Shown in pieces: positions 23,689 through 32,589 of a stretch of DNA of 64,000 bases (position 1 is the first letter of the stretch; every line of letters starts with the position of its first letter). Under the pieces are notes generated by a model. That model saw only the letters and a list, made by a program, of their open reading frames with translations, ran no database searches and was not told the origin of the DNA. This stretch comes from Botrimarina mediterranea (GTDB lineage: Bacteria > Planctomycetota > Planctomycetia > Pirellulales > Lacipirellulaceae), in assembly GCF_007753265.1 (NCBI RefSeq), contig NZ_CP036349.1, positions 4,621,363 through 4,685,362 of the forward strand, written 5' to 3'. The translations under genes and the position numbers were made by a program.

Positions 23689-25053
23689 CTTTCTGATCGT
23701 AACCGTCCGAGCATGCCCCGTGAGGCCTTCGACGTTGGCGAGCCGCACGATGTCGTCGGCTTGCGTGGCGAGGGTCGCTTCGGTGAACGCGATGACGCTG
23801 TTGGAACGGAGGAAGTCGTTGCTCGACAGCCCATTCGCGAACGTCGCCGTCGCGCCGGTGGGCAGTACGTGTGACGGGCCCGCTGAGTAGTCGCCTACCG
23901 GCACCGGGGCAAACGGACCGAGGAACACGGCGCCGGCGCAACGCACCTGATCGAGCAGCCCCTCGGGGTCTTCGCAGGCGATGTGGAGGTGCTCGGTCGC
24001 CAGTTCGTCGCACAACTGCGCGGCGTGCTCGCGGTCGCGGACCGTGATCAGCGCGCCGAAGGATTCGAGCGATTGGCGCGTCAGGTCGCTGCGCTCGAGC
24101 GTGGCGAGCTGCTTGTCGAGTTCGGCGGCGACTTGGTGGATGAGCGGCTCGTGCCAAGTAAGCAGCACGGCGGAGCCGGGCGAGTGCTCGGCTTGGGCGA
24201 TCAGGTCGGCGGCGGCGTAGGCAGGCGGAGTCGAGGCGTCGGCGACGACGATCACCTCGCTTGGACCGGCGATCGAGTCGATGCCGACCTCGCCGAAGAC
24301 ACGTCGCTTCGCAAGCGCGACGAAGAGATTGCCGGGGCCGACGATCTTGTCGACCTTCGGGACGCCCTCGCATCCGTAAGCCAGCGCCGCAACGGCTTGC
24401 GCGCCGCCCATGCGGTAGACCTCGGTGACGCCGAGTTCGTGGCACGTCGCCAAGAGGTCGGTGTTGTAGCTGCCGAACTTCGTCGGCGGTGCGACGACCG
24501 CCAGTTCGGGCACGCCGGCGGCTTGGGCCGGGACGGCGGTCATCAGCACGGTGGACGGATACGCCGCGGCGCCTCCAGGGACGCAGAGGCCCGCGCGGCT
24601 TAGAGGGAGGTAACGCTGACGGAGGTAGCCGCCCCCTTCGATCTCGACGCGGACATCCTTGTGAAGAATCGCCGTCTGGAACCGCAGCAAGCGGTCACGG
24701 ATACGGCGGATCATCGCCAGGAAGTCGGGGTCCGCCGCCCGGTGGGCCGTTTCGAGCTCGTCGGGCGAGACCCGAAGTGTCTCGGCGGTGAGCTGGGCGC
24801 CGTCGAGTTTTGCGGTGTACTCCAGCACCGCTTCCAGGCCCCGCGATCGGACATCTTCGCAGATGCGGTCCACGACTTCGACGGGCGACAAAGGCTCACC
24901 AAAAACCTCGATCGTTTTCCGCCGGCCCGCAGCAGAGACGACGTTCCCCTCCGGCGCCAGCTTGCGGCGGAGATCGTCGATGGGACCCCGAGAATCGGCC
25001 CTACGGGCGTCGATACGGGCGATAGCGAGCGGTTTGGCGGCGTTAAGCGTCAT
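23665..25053 (-). CDS. hisD: Histidinol dehydrogenase
   Basis: From ATG 25053 (MTLNAAKPLAIARID) the protein has 462 aa; GGAGGG at plus-strand 25058-25063 is its Shine-Dalgarno. Family motifs: AGLCVPGGAAAYPSTVLM, VYRMGGAQAVAALAYG, VDKIVGPGNLFVALAKR, the catalytic-region IDSIAGPSEVIVVAD, and the zinc/active-site TEHLHIACEDPEGLL and PVGDYSAGPSHVLPT. It performs the last two oxidations to histidine. The extreme C terminus (KGTTDGHR) is encoded by the palindromic repeat, so it is probably a recent tail and not part of the fold. Confidence 0.95.
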   Translation of the reverse strand: MTLNAAKPLAIARIDARRADSRGPIDDLRRKLAPEGNVVSAAGRRKTIEVFGEPLSPVEVVDRICEDVRSRGLEAVLEYTAKLDGAQLTAETLRVSPDELETAHRAADPDFLAMIRRIRDRLLRFQTAILHKDVRVEIEGGGYLRQRYLPLSRAGLCVPGGAAAYPSTVLMTAVPAQAAGVPELAVVAPPTKFGSYNTDLLATCHELGVTEVYRMGGAQAVAALAYGCEGVPKVDKIVGPGNLFVALAKRRVFGEVGIDSIAGPSEVIVVADASTPPAYAAADLIAQAEHSPGSAVLLTWHEPLIHQVAAELDKQLATLERSDLTRQSLESFGALITVRDREHAAQLCDELATEHLHIACEDPEGLLDQVRCAGAVFLGPFAPVPVGDYSAGPSHVLPTGATATFANGLSSNDFLRSNSVIAFTEATLATQADDIVRLANVEGLTGHARTVTIRKGTTDGHR

Positions 25054-25249
25054 AAGACCCTCCAGCGTAACTGCCCGGCACGGGCCGCTACAGAGGCTCA
25101 GGGCGGACAACGGCCAATGGGGTCGGGGCGTGGGCTGCCTCACGCAACCTCCCGGCCGAGCGGTGCGTAGGCTGGGGGTCGGGCGTACGCTAGGCAAGCC
25201 GCCCTCTTCAACTGTCCACTGCCCCGTTTTCTGTAGGAACCCCGCCGTC

Positions 25250-25846
25250 ATGACCCTGCTCCGCCCCGCTGTGTTCGCTGTAGCTGGCCTTTTCGCTGCG
25301 TCCCAGGCCTACGCCCAGCCTGTCGCCGAGGTCGCACCTCCTGAGCCGCCCGCCGTTGGCGAAAGCGCCCCGACCGTCACGCTCACAAGCACCGCCGGTG
25401 AGCAGGTCGATCTGGCCGAGACCTTCGCGGGCGGCAAGACGGTGCTCGTGGTGTTGCGCGGCTATCCCGGCTATCAGTGCCCAGCATGTTCAGCCCAGAC
25501 CGCGGATTTGATCCGTAGCGCCAATGACTTTGCCGACGCCGGCGTGGCCGTTGTGGTCGTTTACCCCGGCCAGCAGAAGGGGCTTGAAGGACACGCCGAG
25601 GAGTTCCTCACCGCGACGATGGCCAAGATCAACGAGACCGAACTCCCCGGCGGCGTGACTCTGCTACTCGACCCCGACTACGAGCTCGTGAACGCCTACG
25701 GCCTCCGGTGGATGGCGCCCAACGAAACCGCCTATCCCGCCACGTTCGTCATCGCCAAGGGGGGCGAGATCACGTTCGCCGAGGTGAGCAACACTCACGG
25801 CGGCCGTGTCGCGGCGAAGAAAGCCCTGGAAGCGGCGAAGGAGTGA
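25250..25846 (+). CDS. Exported thioredoxin-fold peroxiredoxin-like protein
   Basis: A 198-aa protein from ATG 25250 with a signal peptide (cleavage near AYAQ, residue 20). The AhpC/TSA-like domain starts at VGESAPTVTLTSTAGEQVDL and carries a CxxC pair in GYQCPACSAQ at the position of the peroxidatic cysteine. It continues with VVVVYPGQQKGLEGHAEEFL and a cis-proline region AYPATFVIAKGGEI. It is probably a periplasmic thiol peroxidase or disulfide reductase. Starts upstream of 25250 run antisense through hisD and are rejected. Confidence 0.82.
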   Translation: MTLLRPAVFAVAGLFAASQAYAQPVAEVAPPEPPAVGESAPTVTLTSTAGEQVDLAETFAGGKTVLVVLRGYPGYQCPACSAQTADLIRSANDFADAGVAVVVVYPGQQKGLEGHAEEFLTATMAKINETELPGGVTLLLDPDYELVNAYGLRWMAPNETAYPATFVIAKGGEITFAEVSNTHGGRVAAKKALEAAKE

Positions 25847-25961
25847 CGATTCGTCGCCCTTGTTCTTTCCACGACGTGCCTGGGGAGGATGTAACTTGAT
25901 TAGCGGAGTCGGTATAGGTACCGGTGAGAACTACACGCCTGCAAAACCACAACGGTGATCC

Positions 25962-26008
25962 CCGTTTGTCCCCCGCGCTGAAAGGGAGGGGGACGGGGAC
26001 GTTAACGT
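25962..26008. repeat. Imperfect dyad and ACGTTAACGT palindrome upstream of ltaE
   Basis: CCCCGTTTGTCCCCC faces GGGGGACGGGG across about 13 bp, directly followed by the perfect palindrome ACGTTAACGT (25999-26008). TAACAT at 26021-26026 then lies 7 nt before the ltaE ATG and could be its -10. The rest of 25847-26033 shows nothing recognisable. Confidence 0.4.
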
Positions 26009-26033
26009 TCAACGATCGGGTAACATCCGCAGC

Positions 26034-27071
26034 ATGATCGACCTCCGCAGCGATACCGTCACCCGACCGACCGCCGCCATGCGTGAAGCGATGGCGGCGG
26101 CGCCGGTCGGCGACGACGTGTTCGGCGACGACCCCACCGTCTTCGAGCTCGAAGAACAAGTCGCGGACCTGCTCGGCAAAGAGGCGGCGTTGTTCGCCCC
26201 GTCGGGGACGATGACCAACCAGCTAGGGGTGCGCGTCCATTGCCAGCCCGGGGACGAGTTTTTCTGCGACTCGCAGTGTCACATCTACTACTACGAGCAG
26301 GGCGCGTACGCGCAGCTGTGGGGCGTTGCGGCGCACCCGCTGCCCTCGTCCGCGGGCCTGCCGAGTATCGAGACGCTCGAAGCGGCCCTGCGGCCGGAGA
26401 ACATCCATTACCCGCGCACCAAGGTGCTGTGCGTGGAGAACACGCACAACCGTTATGGCGGCGCGATCCTGCCCGAGGCCGACGTCGTTGCTGCGTGTGC
26501 GTGGGCCCATAGCGTCGGCCTGAAGACGCACCTTGACGGCGCGCGGCTGTGGAACGCGGCGGTCGCCACCGAGGGCGACTGGCGCGCCAACCTCCGCCGT
26601 CAGTGCGACCCCTTCGATACGGTGAGCGTCTGCTTCAGCAAAGGCCTTGGCGCGCCGGTCGGCTCGGCGCTCGCGGGGCCGGCCGAGTTGATTGCGACGG
26701 CGCGGCGAGTGCGTAAGGCGTTAGGCGGCGGCTGGCGTCAGGCGGGCATCATCGCCGCCGGCGCGCTGTACGCATTACAGCACCAAGTGACGCGCCTCAC
26801 GCAGGACCACGCCCGCGCCACCAAGCTCGCCAATGCTGCGCAACACACGCAGGGCTTGTCGCTCTTGGGCGACCGCTGCGACACGAATTTGGTCGTGATT
26901 GAGATCGACCCGGCGATCGGCACGGCTGCCGAGATCGCTGCGCGGCTCGCGCATCACGGTGTGCTCGTCAGTCAGCCTTCGCCCCACCGCATCCGCGCCG
27001 TGACGCACCACGACGTTAACGATGCGGACATTGATCACGTCATCGAATCGCTCGTGGCCTCGCTGCACTGA
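26034..27071 (+). CDS. ltaE: Low-specificity L-threonine aldolase
   Basis: A 345-aa fold-type I PLP enzyme. The N terminus IDLRSDTVTRPT.AMREAMA and GDDVFGDDPTV are diagnostic. Also present are ALFAPSGTMTNQLG, the PLP aspartate in THLDGARLWNA, and the PLP lysine in VSVCFSKGLGAPVGS followed by RKALGGGWRQAG. It cleaves L-threonine/allo-threonine to glycine and acetaldehyde. Length and motifs are typical. It looks like a single-gene unit. Confidence 0.94.
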   Translation: MIDLRSDTVTRPTAAMREAMAAAPVGDDVFGDDPTVFELEEQVADLLGKEAALFAPSGTMTNQLGVRVHCQPGDEFFCDSQCHIYYYEQGAYAQLWGVAAHPLPSSAGLPSIETLEAALRPENIHYPRTKVLCVENTHNRYGGAILPEADVVAACAWAHSVGLKTHLDGARLWNAAVATEGDWRANLRRQCDPFDTVSVCFSKGLGAPVGSALAGPAELIATARRVRKALGGGWRQAGIIAAGALYALQHQVTRLTQDHARATKLANAAQHTQGLSLLGDRCDTNLVVIEIDPAIGTAAEIAARLAHHGVLVSQPSPHRIRAVTHHDVNDADIDHVIESLVASLH

Positions 27072-27162
27072 GGCCAGTCGTCTGTAGCAATCGACCGGCT
27101 GGCGCTTAGGGTTCGCCTTCGATCTACGGGACCTTCGATCTACCGGCAAGCGGGCCTTCGAT

Positions 27163-27360
27163 CTATCGGGCGAGCTTGGGGCTTGGGGGCAGCTGCCCGG
27201 CTAGACGCAGATTCGCCCGCCAGCGTTGCTGGTAGGCGGCGAACTCCTCGGCTGTCGTCGCTGGCATGGTCTCCTTAGACCGCCTCTCGAGCTTCTTTAC
27301 GTGCTGGTTGAATCCGGCGATGAAGGCCATTCCGGCGAGAAGTAGCAGGGCGGCACGCAT
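27163..27360 (-). CDS. Small putative membrane protein
   Basis: A 65-aa protein: an N-terminal hydrophobic helix (RAALLLLAGMAFIAGF) followed by a charged region with KKLERRSKE and YQQRWRANL. TGGAG lies 10 nt before the ATG. I do not recognise a family. A periodic word, CCTTCGATCTA, occurs three times at 27116, 27132 and 27155 around its 3' end, which weakens the coding case a little. It could be a real small envelope protein or chance. Confidence 0.4.
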   Translation of the reverse strand: MRAALLLLAGMAFIAGFNQHVKKLERRSKETMPATTAEEFAAYQQRWRANLRLAGQLPPSPKLAR

Positions 27361-27572
27361 GGCAAGCGGCTCCAGAGAGTGGCATAGGGATTGGCTACAC
27401 CTTCCGTTCTTCGCCGCCTAAGCCCAGGCATTGGCAAGAATCTCGGCAGTCGCTCTTGGCGAGACCTTACCGGCACGGGTGGAGAGGGCGGACACCGTCC
27501 CTGCGCCTACTTCACCCCCTGCGCTGCACTCGGGACTACCAGATTTTCAGATTGAGCGAGTTGAGTCCTCAC

Positions 27573-28808
27573 TCACGCCACGCCGGCTAGCTCCGCCGCC
27601 CGCGCCACGCGTTCGATGCCTACCATGAAGGTCGTCGTCCGCAGTCCGAGGGTCCTCTCGATCGAGCGGTCCCAGACTTCTTCGAAGGCGTGCGTTAGCG
27701 TGCGGTCGAGTTCTCCGCGGACGCGGTCGAGGGTCCAGCGATAGAACTGACGGTTTTGCGCCCACTCGAAGTAACTCACCGTGACGCCGCCGGCGTTGGC
27801 GAGGATGTCGGGGAGGATGATGACGCCGCGTTCCTGGAGCTTCTCGTCCGCCTCGGGCGTGATTGGGGCGTTGGCCGCTTCGATGATGACGGGCGCCTTC
27901 ACTTGGGCGACATTCGACTCATTGATAACGCCGCCCAACGCCGCGGGGATCAGCACATCGACGCCGAGCTCGAGCAACTCATCGCCGGGGATCCGTTCGC
28001 CGCCTTCGAAGCCCTCGAGTTGCCCGTTGTTCTGGTTGACGTGGCGCAACGCGGCTTTGATATCGATCCCCTTCGGATTGCGCCAGGCGCCGGTTTGATC
28101 GGAGATGGCGACGATCTTGCAGTCGGCCTCGCTGAGAAACTTGGCCGTGTGCGTACCGACGTTGCCGAAGCCTTGCAGCGCGACGGTGGCGCCGGCGGAT
28201 TTGCGGCCCAGTCGGCCGAGCGTCTTGAGGGTCAGCAGGCCGACGCCGCGGCCGGTCGCCTCTTCGCGACCGGGAATGCCGTAGTGCTCAACGGGCTTGC
28301 CGGTGACGACGCCGGGGTTGAAGCCTTGGTACTTGGCGTACTGGTTCATGATCCACGCCATCTCCTCGTGCCCGGTTCCCATGTCGGGAGCGGGGATGTC
28401 AGAGTCGGGGCCGATCACTTGATGGATGGCGTCAACCAGCTTGCGGGTGACGCGTTCCTTCTCGTTCTTGCTGAGGCTACGGGCGTTGACGGTGACGCCC
28501 CCTTTGGCGCCGCCGTAAGGGATATTCACGACGGCCGTCTTCCAAGTCATCAGCGACGCGAGGCCGCGGACCTCGTCGAGATCGACCTCGTGGTGATAGC
28601 GCAAGCCGCCCTTCATCGGCCCGCGCGCCGAGTTGTGTTGGACGCGGTAGCCGACGAGTGTCTCGAGCGTGCCGTCGTCGCGCCTGAGCGGGATCTGCAC
28701 GGTCAGCTCACGTTCGGGCGTGATCAATAGCTTGCGCATCGGGGACTCCATCCCCAGCTCGTGCGCCGCCTTGTGAAAGTAGTGCTGGACGGCTTCGAAG
28801 GCTTTCAT
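27573..28808 (-). CDS. gdhA: Glutamate dehydrogenase
   Basis: A 411-aa Glu/Leu/Phe/Val dehydrogenase. The substrate-binding GPMKGGLRYH and the catalytic K102 in VNIPYGGAKGGV are seen, as are PAPDMGTGHEEMAWIM and GREEATGRGV. The Rossmann dinucleotide motif VALQGFGNVGTHTA is followed by ISDQTGAWRNP. It interconverts glutamate and 2-oxoglutarate. A single gene; 212 bp of unremarkable sequence (27361-27572) separates it from the small ORF downstream. Confidence 0.95.
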   Translation of the reverse strand: MKAFEAVQHYFHKAAHELGMESPMRKLLITPERELTVQIPLRRDDGTLETLVGYRVQHNSARGPMKGGLRYHHEVDLDEVRGLASLMTWKTAVVNIPYGGAKGGVTVNARSLSKNEKERVTRKLVDAIHQVIGPDSDIPAPDMGTGHEEMAWIMNQYAKYQGFNPGVVTGKPVEHYGIPGREEATGRGVGLLTLKTLGRLGRKSAGATVALQGFGNVGTHTAKFLSEADCKIVAISDQTGAWRNPKGIDIKAALRHVNQNNGQLEGFEGGERIPGDELLELGVDVLIPAALGGVINESNVAQVKAPVIIEAANAPITPEADEKLQERGVIILPDILANAGGVTVSYFEWAQNRQFYRWTLDRVRGELDRTLTHAFEEVWDRSIERTLGLRTTTFMVGIERVARAAELAGVA

Positions 28809-28915
28809 CGCGGGAAGGCGCTTGAAGGAAGGAGAGCGGACTTACGAACTGTAGCGCAAGTGGCGGTGGGCTGGTAGCGCCGGCGTCGCGGGGGGCGTGT
28901 GTTGCGAGAACTGTT

Positions 28916-28992
28916 GGCGAGCCGTCAGCACTAGCGCCCGGAGTCATTGCGGGCGCCTGCTTCGCTCCGGGCGCTGACGCTGACGGCTCGCC
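28916..28992. repeat. REP-like inverted pair upstream of gdhA
   Basis: 28-nt arms 28916-28943 and 28965-28992 pair with two mismatches (GGCGAGCCGTCAGC... against ...GCTGACGGCTCGCC). The core GAGCCG...GCGCCCGG architecture matches the REP-like elements at 14.6, 32.5, 33.1, 41.9, 43.7, 48.9, 53.9 and 62.1 kb. Confidence 0.8.
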
Positions 28993-29069
28993 TCTCACGG
29001 TTGGTGAATGGCTCGCCAGATAGTGGGTAATAGTGGCTAAAACGATTAGCGACGTGGTCGCTGCTGCCT

Positions 29070-29075
29070 TAAAAT
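29070..29075 (+). promoter_or_regulatory. Candidate -10 for a leaderless mRNA
   Basis: TAAAAT ends 6 nt before the ATG at 29082, leaving only GGTGGG between. The -35 is weak (TTAGCG at 18-bp spacing). Either this is a leaderless start or GGTGGG serves as a poor ribosome-binding site. Confidence 0.3.
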
Positions 29076-29081
29076 GGTGGG

Positions 29082-30485
29082 ATGCAACCTCGCTTTCGCC
29101 ATTCGCTGGTTCTGCTGACGCTCGGAGCGCTCGGATGTGGCGATTCGGCGCCGAATAGCGCTGCGTCTAAGTCTACGTCACCGCCCGCGCCGATTGTTCA
29201 GGGCTCGGGGGTTCAGGCGGTGTCGGATAACGCCGCTCCGCAGGAGCCGAGCGACGGGCTGGTGGACGATGACGGCCGGACGCTGTGGGCTTCGCCGACG
29301 AGCGGAGAGCCGATCGACCTGTCGCTCGTCCCCGCCGAGTCGGGGCTGTTCCTCTACGCCCGCCCGCAGGCGCTGCTGGCGACGGCCGAGGGCCGCCGAG
29401 TCTGGCGGGCGCTGTTGCTTGACGATGCGGCGCTGGAGTCGGCCCAGGTGGTGACCGTGGGCGTCGCCGCGGGGGAAGATTACGAATCCGTCAGCCAGAC
29501 GGTTGCGGTGGACCCCCCGGCCTCAAGTGATTCAGCCTCAAGCGACTCAGCGTCGGACGACCTGCCGCTCGTGCCGCGAGAGTTCGAGCAGCTGATCGAC
29601 ACGACCGACAGCGACCGACACGTGACGCTGGTGTGCCTGCCACGGTTCTTGGTCGGCGATGGGGGCGCCCTCTTGAGCGGGCCGTGGGCGCCGCTGCGTG
29701 AGCTGGTGCTCGCCCAGGGGCGTGACGAGTGGGCCGCCGTGGCCCTGAGCCTGCACATCGACGACCTGCAGCGGCTGTACTGGGAGCTACGCGTTGTCCC
29801 CAACGCCTCGGAGCCCGAGGTGCGTGTCGCCGCCGGCGTGGTGAAGCAGAGCCAGGGCTGGGACGACGACCTCGACGCCGTGGTTCGCGGCCGCGACTGG
29901 TCGGCCTACAGCCGGCGGGTGGTCGAGCGCTCGCCACGGATGATGGCGGTGGTCGGCAAGTACGCGCGGCGGGGCGTCGATGGCCGGCAGGCGGTGGTGA
30001 ACGGCTATGTCCCGTCCGGCACGGCCCACCAACTCGCCCTCGCCGCCGAGCGGGTCATCGCAGAGCTGGCTTCGCCGGTGGTTGCCGAACCGATGATCTC
30101 CGCGGCGCCGTCGCTGGCGGAGCTACCGATTGCCGAGCGTTTGCAGACGCCCGTGACGATTCAGTTCACACGGGAATCGCTTGAGACGGCTGTAGCGATT
30201 CTAGCGGAGACGATCGCCACGCCGATCGAGATCCGTGGCCGCGACCTACAGTTAGATGGGATCACCCGCAACCAGATGCTCGCTTTGGACGTAACGGACC
30301 TGCCGGCCGAGGCCGCGCTATTGGAAGTGCTCCGCCGGGCAAACCCCGATAAGGAGGCCGCCGACGCCGCCGACCTGAGGCAGAAGCTGGTCTACGTCGT
30401 CGGCGATGGGGGCGTCACGATCACCACCCGCGCCGCGGCCGAGGGCCGTGGCGATACTCTGCCCACGGTTTTTCAAGCCAACTAG
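29082..30485 (+). CDS. Putative lipoprotein with C-terminal STN-like domain
   Basis: A 467-aa protein. The lipobox LTLGALGC gives lipidated C19. A Ser/Pro/Ala-rich linker, then a middle region of unknown fold (residues about 70-330, with SSDSASSDSASDD as a small repeat). The C-terminal 110 residues have the pattern of secretin/TonB short N-terminal (STN) domains: VTIQFTRESLETAVAILAE, IEIRGRDLQLDG and VTDLPAEAALLEVLRRANP. It is followed on the same strand by a second STN-containing gene; the two may work together in the envelope. The precise function is not recognised. Confidence 0.6.
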   Translation: MQPRFRHSLVLLTLGALGCGDSAPNSAASKSTSPPAPIVQGSGVQAVSDNAAPQEPSDGLVDDDGRTLWASPTSGEPIDLSLVPAESGLFLYARPQALLATAEGRRVWRALLLDDAALESAQVVTVGVAAGEDYESVSQTVAVDPPASSDSASSDSASDDLPLVPREFEQLIDTTDSDRHVTLVCLPRFLVGDGGALLSGPWAPLRELVLAQGRDEWAAVALSLHIDDLQRLYWELRVVPNASEPEVRVAAGVVKQSQGWDDDLDAVVRGRDWSAYSRRVVERSPRMMAVVGKYARRGVDGRQAVVNGYVPSGTAHQLALAAERVIAELASPVVAEPMISAAPSLAELPIAERLQTPVTIQFTRESLETAVAILAETIATPIEIRGRDLQLDGITRNQMLALDVTDLPAEAALLEVLRRANPDKEAADAADLRQKLVYVVGDGGVTITTRAAAEGRGDTLPTVFQAN

Positions 30486-30493
30486 CCTAAAAG

Positions 30494-30596
30494 AATGGCA
30501 CGCGGATAAACGCGGATTGAACAGATGAACGCAGATGCTCATGCGCTTTGAATATCCGTGTTCATCCTTTTAATCCGCGTCCGTCCGCGTCCCATT
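30494..30596. repeat. Word palindrome between the STN-domain genes
   Basis: The left arm 30494-30536 (ATGGCACGCGGATAAACGCG..) and right arm 30553-30596 (..CCGCGTCCCATT) form an imperfect stem of about 43 bp built of GCGGAT/ACAGAT words, a variant of the ACCACGGAT family. It begins 8 bp after the first gene's stop and ends just before the second gene. Confidence 0.75.
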
Positions 30597-30621
30597 CGTC
30601 TTGTATTCAATCAGCGCTGCC

Positions 30622-32514
30622 GTGACCGCCTTTCGTGTTCAATGCGAAACCTGCCGTTCATGGCTGAAGGTGCGCGACGAGGGGTTTGTCGGTGAGGTTC
30701 ATGCCTGCCCGAAATGCGGCAGCATGGTGTTGATCGCGGCGCCCGCGGGTGAAGCCGCGGCGGCCCCTGCTGTTGCGGCGACGCCCGTTGTGGCGGTGAT
30801 GAGCGACACGCTCGAGACGACCGAGGCGCCCGCGGAGGCGTTCGCGGCGCCTCCGCCGCTGCCGGATCCGGTCGTCGAACCAGCGAGTGCAGCGGCGTTA
30901 CCGTGGATGATTGTTACAGCGGCGAGCGGCGTTGCGCTCGCCGGCGTCGCTGCGATCGCGTTCTTCCTCTGGCCCGGCGCCGAGACGCCCGACACGCCGC
31001 CGCAAACAGTCGCTGCTAACGAACAACCAACCACAGCCGAGCCGACGCCGCCCTCCGCCAGCAAGCCCGCTGCCGAACCAACTCCAGAGCCCGAACTAAC
31101 TCCAGAGGAAGTCGCGGCGAACGAATCGCCTGCCGGTGGGACTGCTGTTGACGATCTACCCGTTGAACCAACCGAGCCAGTCGATGAGGCGCTGCTGGCG
31201 TTGCCGCCGGACGCCGTTGCGGATGACGCCGCGGAGGACGATGGGGATAACGACGAGAACGGTGTCGAGCGCGTCGCACTAGCGAGTACGGCACCCGTCG
31301 AGGAAGCGCCGCCGGTTGAAGAGACGCCGTCGGAGATCGACCCGCTGTCGATCGACTTCAATGAGGTCGAGATCGTGCTTCGCAAGGGCCACGGCGCCGC
31401 TCCGGCGACGGCGCCGGCGGATGAACCGTCGAAGCCAACGACCCGCAAGCCAACCGAGCCGTCGCTCGACGACGAGCTTGCGGCCGTGGCCCAGCACGCC
31501 GGCGTCTATGTCCGTCGTGGCCCGACCAACGAAGCGAACGGCCCCTTCACCGGCTCGTCGCTAACAGCGCTGACGTACGCGGTCCCCTCGGTCAACCTGC
31601 GTGACATCCCGCTCGACGAGGCGCTGCGTGTTGTGGGTGACGTCGCGGGCGTGCCGATCACGATCGACCCGGTGGCCTTGCGGCTCGCGGGTGTGTCGGC
31701 CGCCAAGCCGATCGACTTGGTCGGTGAGGGCGTCACGCTGGCGGAACTTCTCGAGACATCGCTCCAGCCGTTGCGGCTGGGGTTTGACGCCGAGGGATCG
31801 TCTGTCACCGTCGTCCGCATCGACGCCGACAAACCCCGCACGATCCAGCACCCGGTCGCCGACCTCGTCGAGGCAGACGAGGCGGAGATGGTCGCCCTGT
31901 TGCGACGACTGGGGAAACTGCCCGCCGATTCACAATTCAGCGACGGCAAGCTCGGCGTCACCGCATCGCTCGCCACGCAGTACGGCCTCGTCGTGCTCTG
32001 TGAACGCCTGCGGATCGTACGGGGTCTGCCGCTGAAGACGAAGTACCCGCGCTCGCTGTTATCGGCCGAGCCGTCGCTGGCGACGCTCGCGCCGGTGCTC
32101 GACCGCCGGACGACGTTCAGCTTTGTCGAGCCGACGCCGCTGACGGAGGTGTTCTGTCATTGGCGCCGCGTCACGGGGCTGTCGATCCTCGTCGATTGGC
32201 GGGCGCTCGCGGACATCGGTTATGGGCCGCGATCGACGGTCGAGTGCTCGGTCACCAACCGGCCTTTCGGGGTAGCGCTCGACGGCGTGCTCGGCGGCTT
32301 GGGCCTCACCTGGGGCGCGGTCGATGGCCGCACGCTTTGGCTGACGACTAGCGACGCCGCGCGACAGCCCGAGACGATCGAGTTCTACCCGCCCGGCACG
32401 ACGGCGCCCGCCGACGTTATCGCCGAGGTCGATCCCGCATCGGGCCACGTTTTTGTGCGGGCGGCGGTGATCGAACAGCGGGGAATCAGCGAGGATTTGG
32501 CGCAGCAAAAGTAA
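30622..32514 (+). CDS. Zinc-ribbon, transmembrane, double STN-domain protein
   Basis: From GTG 30622 (VTAFRVQCETC) the protein has 630 aa; a TTG at 30601 is an alternative. An N-terminal zinc ribbon CETC...CPKC is followed by an Ala/Pro linker, one membrane helix (LPWMIVTAASGVALAGVAAIAFFLW) and a long acidic Pro/Glu/Ala linker. Two STN-like domains follow: VNLRDIPLDEALRVVGDVAGVPI near residue 330 and TPLTEVFCHWRRVTGLSILVDW near residue 510. The topology suggests a cytoplasmic ribbon and periplasmic STN modules. The TAA stop is the first part of the REP element at 32513. No family name is recognised. Confidence 0.6.
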   Translation: MTAFRVQCETCRSWLKVRDEGFVGEVHACPKCGSMVLIAAPAGEAAAAPAVAATPVVAVMSDTLETTEAPAEAFAAPPPLPDPVVEPASAAALPWMIVTAASGVALAGVAAIAFFLWPGAETPDTPPQTVAANEQPTTAEPTPPSASKPAAEPTPEPELTPEEVAANESPAGGTAVDDLPVEPTEPVDEALLALPPDAVADDAAEDDGDNDENGVERVALASTAPVEEAPPVEETPSEIDPLSIDFNEVEIVLRKGHGAAPATAPADEPSKPTTRKPTEPSLDDELAAVAQHAGVYVRRGPTNEANGPFTGSSLTALTYAVPSVNLRDIPLDEALRVVGDVAGVPITIDPVALRLAGVSAAKPIDLVGEGVTLAELLETSLQPLRLGFDAEGSSVTVVRIDADKPRTIQHPVADLVEADEAEMVALLRRLGKLPADSQFSDGKLGVTASLATQYGLVVLCERLRIVRGLPLKTKYPRSLLSAEPSLATLAPVLDRRTTFSFVEPTPLTEVFCHWRRVTGLSILVDWRALADIGYGPRSTVECSVTNRPFGVALDGVLGGLGLTWGAVDGRTLWLTTSDAARQPETIEFYPPGTTAPADVIAEVDPASGHVFVRAAVIEQRGISEDLAQQK

Positions 32515-32589
32515 CCGGGGGCTAAGGCCCCGCGGCTGATATTTGGTCACTCGTGTTGGTCATCAGCCGGCACGCGTTAGCGTCCGGTT
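32513..32589. repeat. REP pair (left cassette of transposase)
   Basis: Two 28-nt REP-like units in inverted orientation. Unit a is at 32513-32540 (AACCGG..GCTAAG..CGGCTGAT); unit b is at 32562-32589 and reads as AACCGG..GCTAAC..CCGGCTGAT on the minus strand. Unit a contains part of the upstream gene's stop; unit b contains the transposase stop (32577-32579). The cassette is repeated on the other side of the transposase. Confidence 0.85.
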
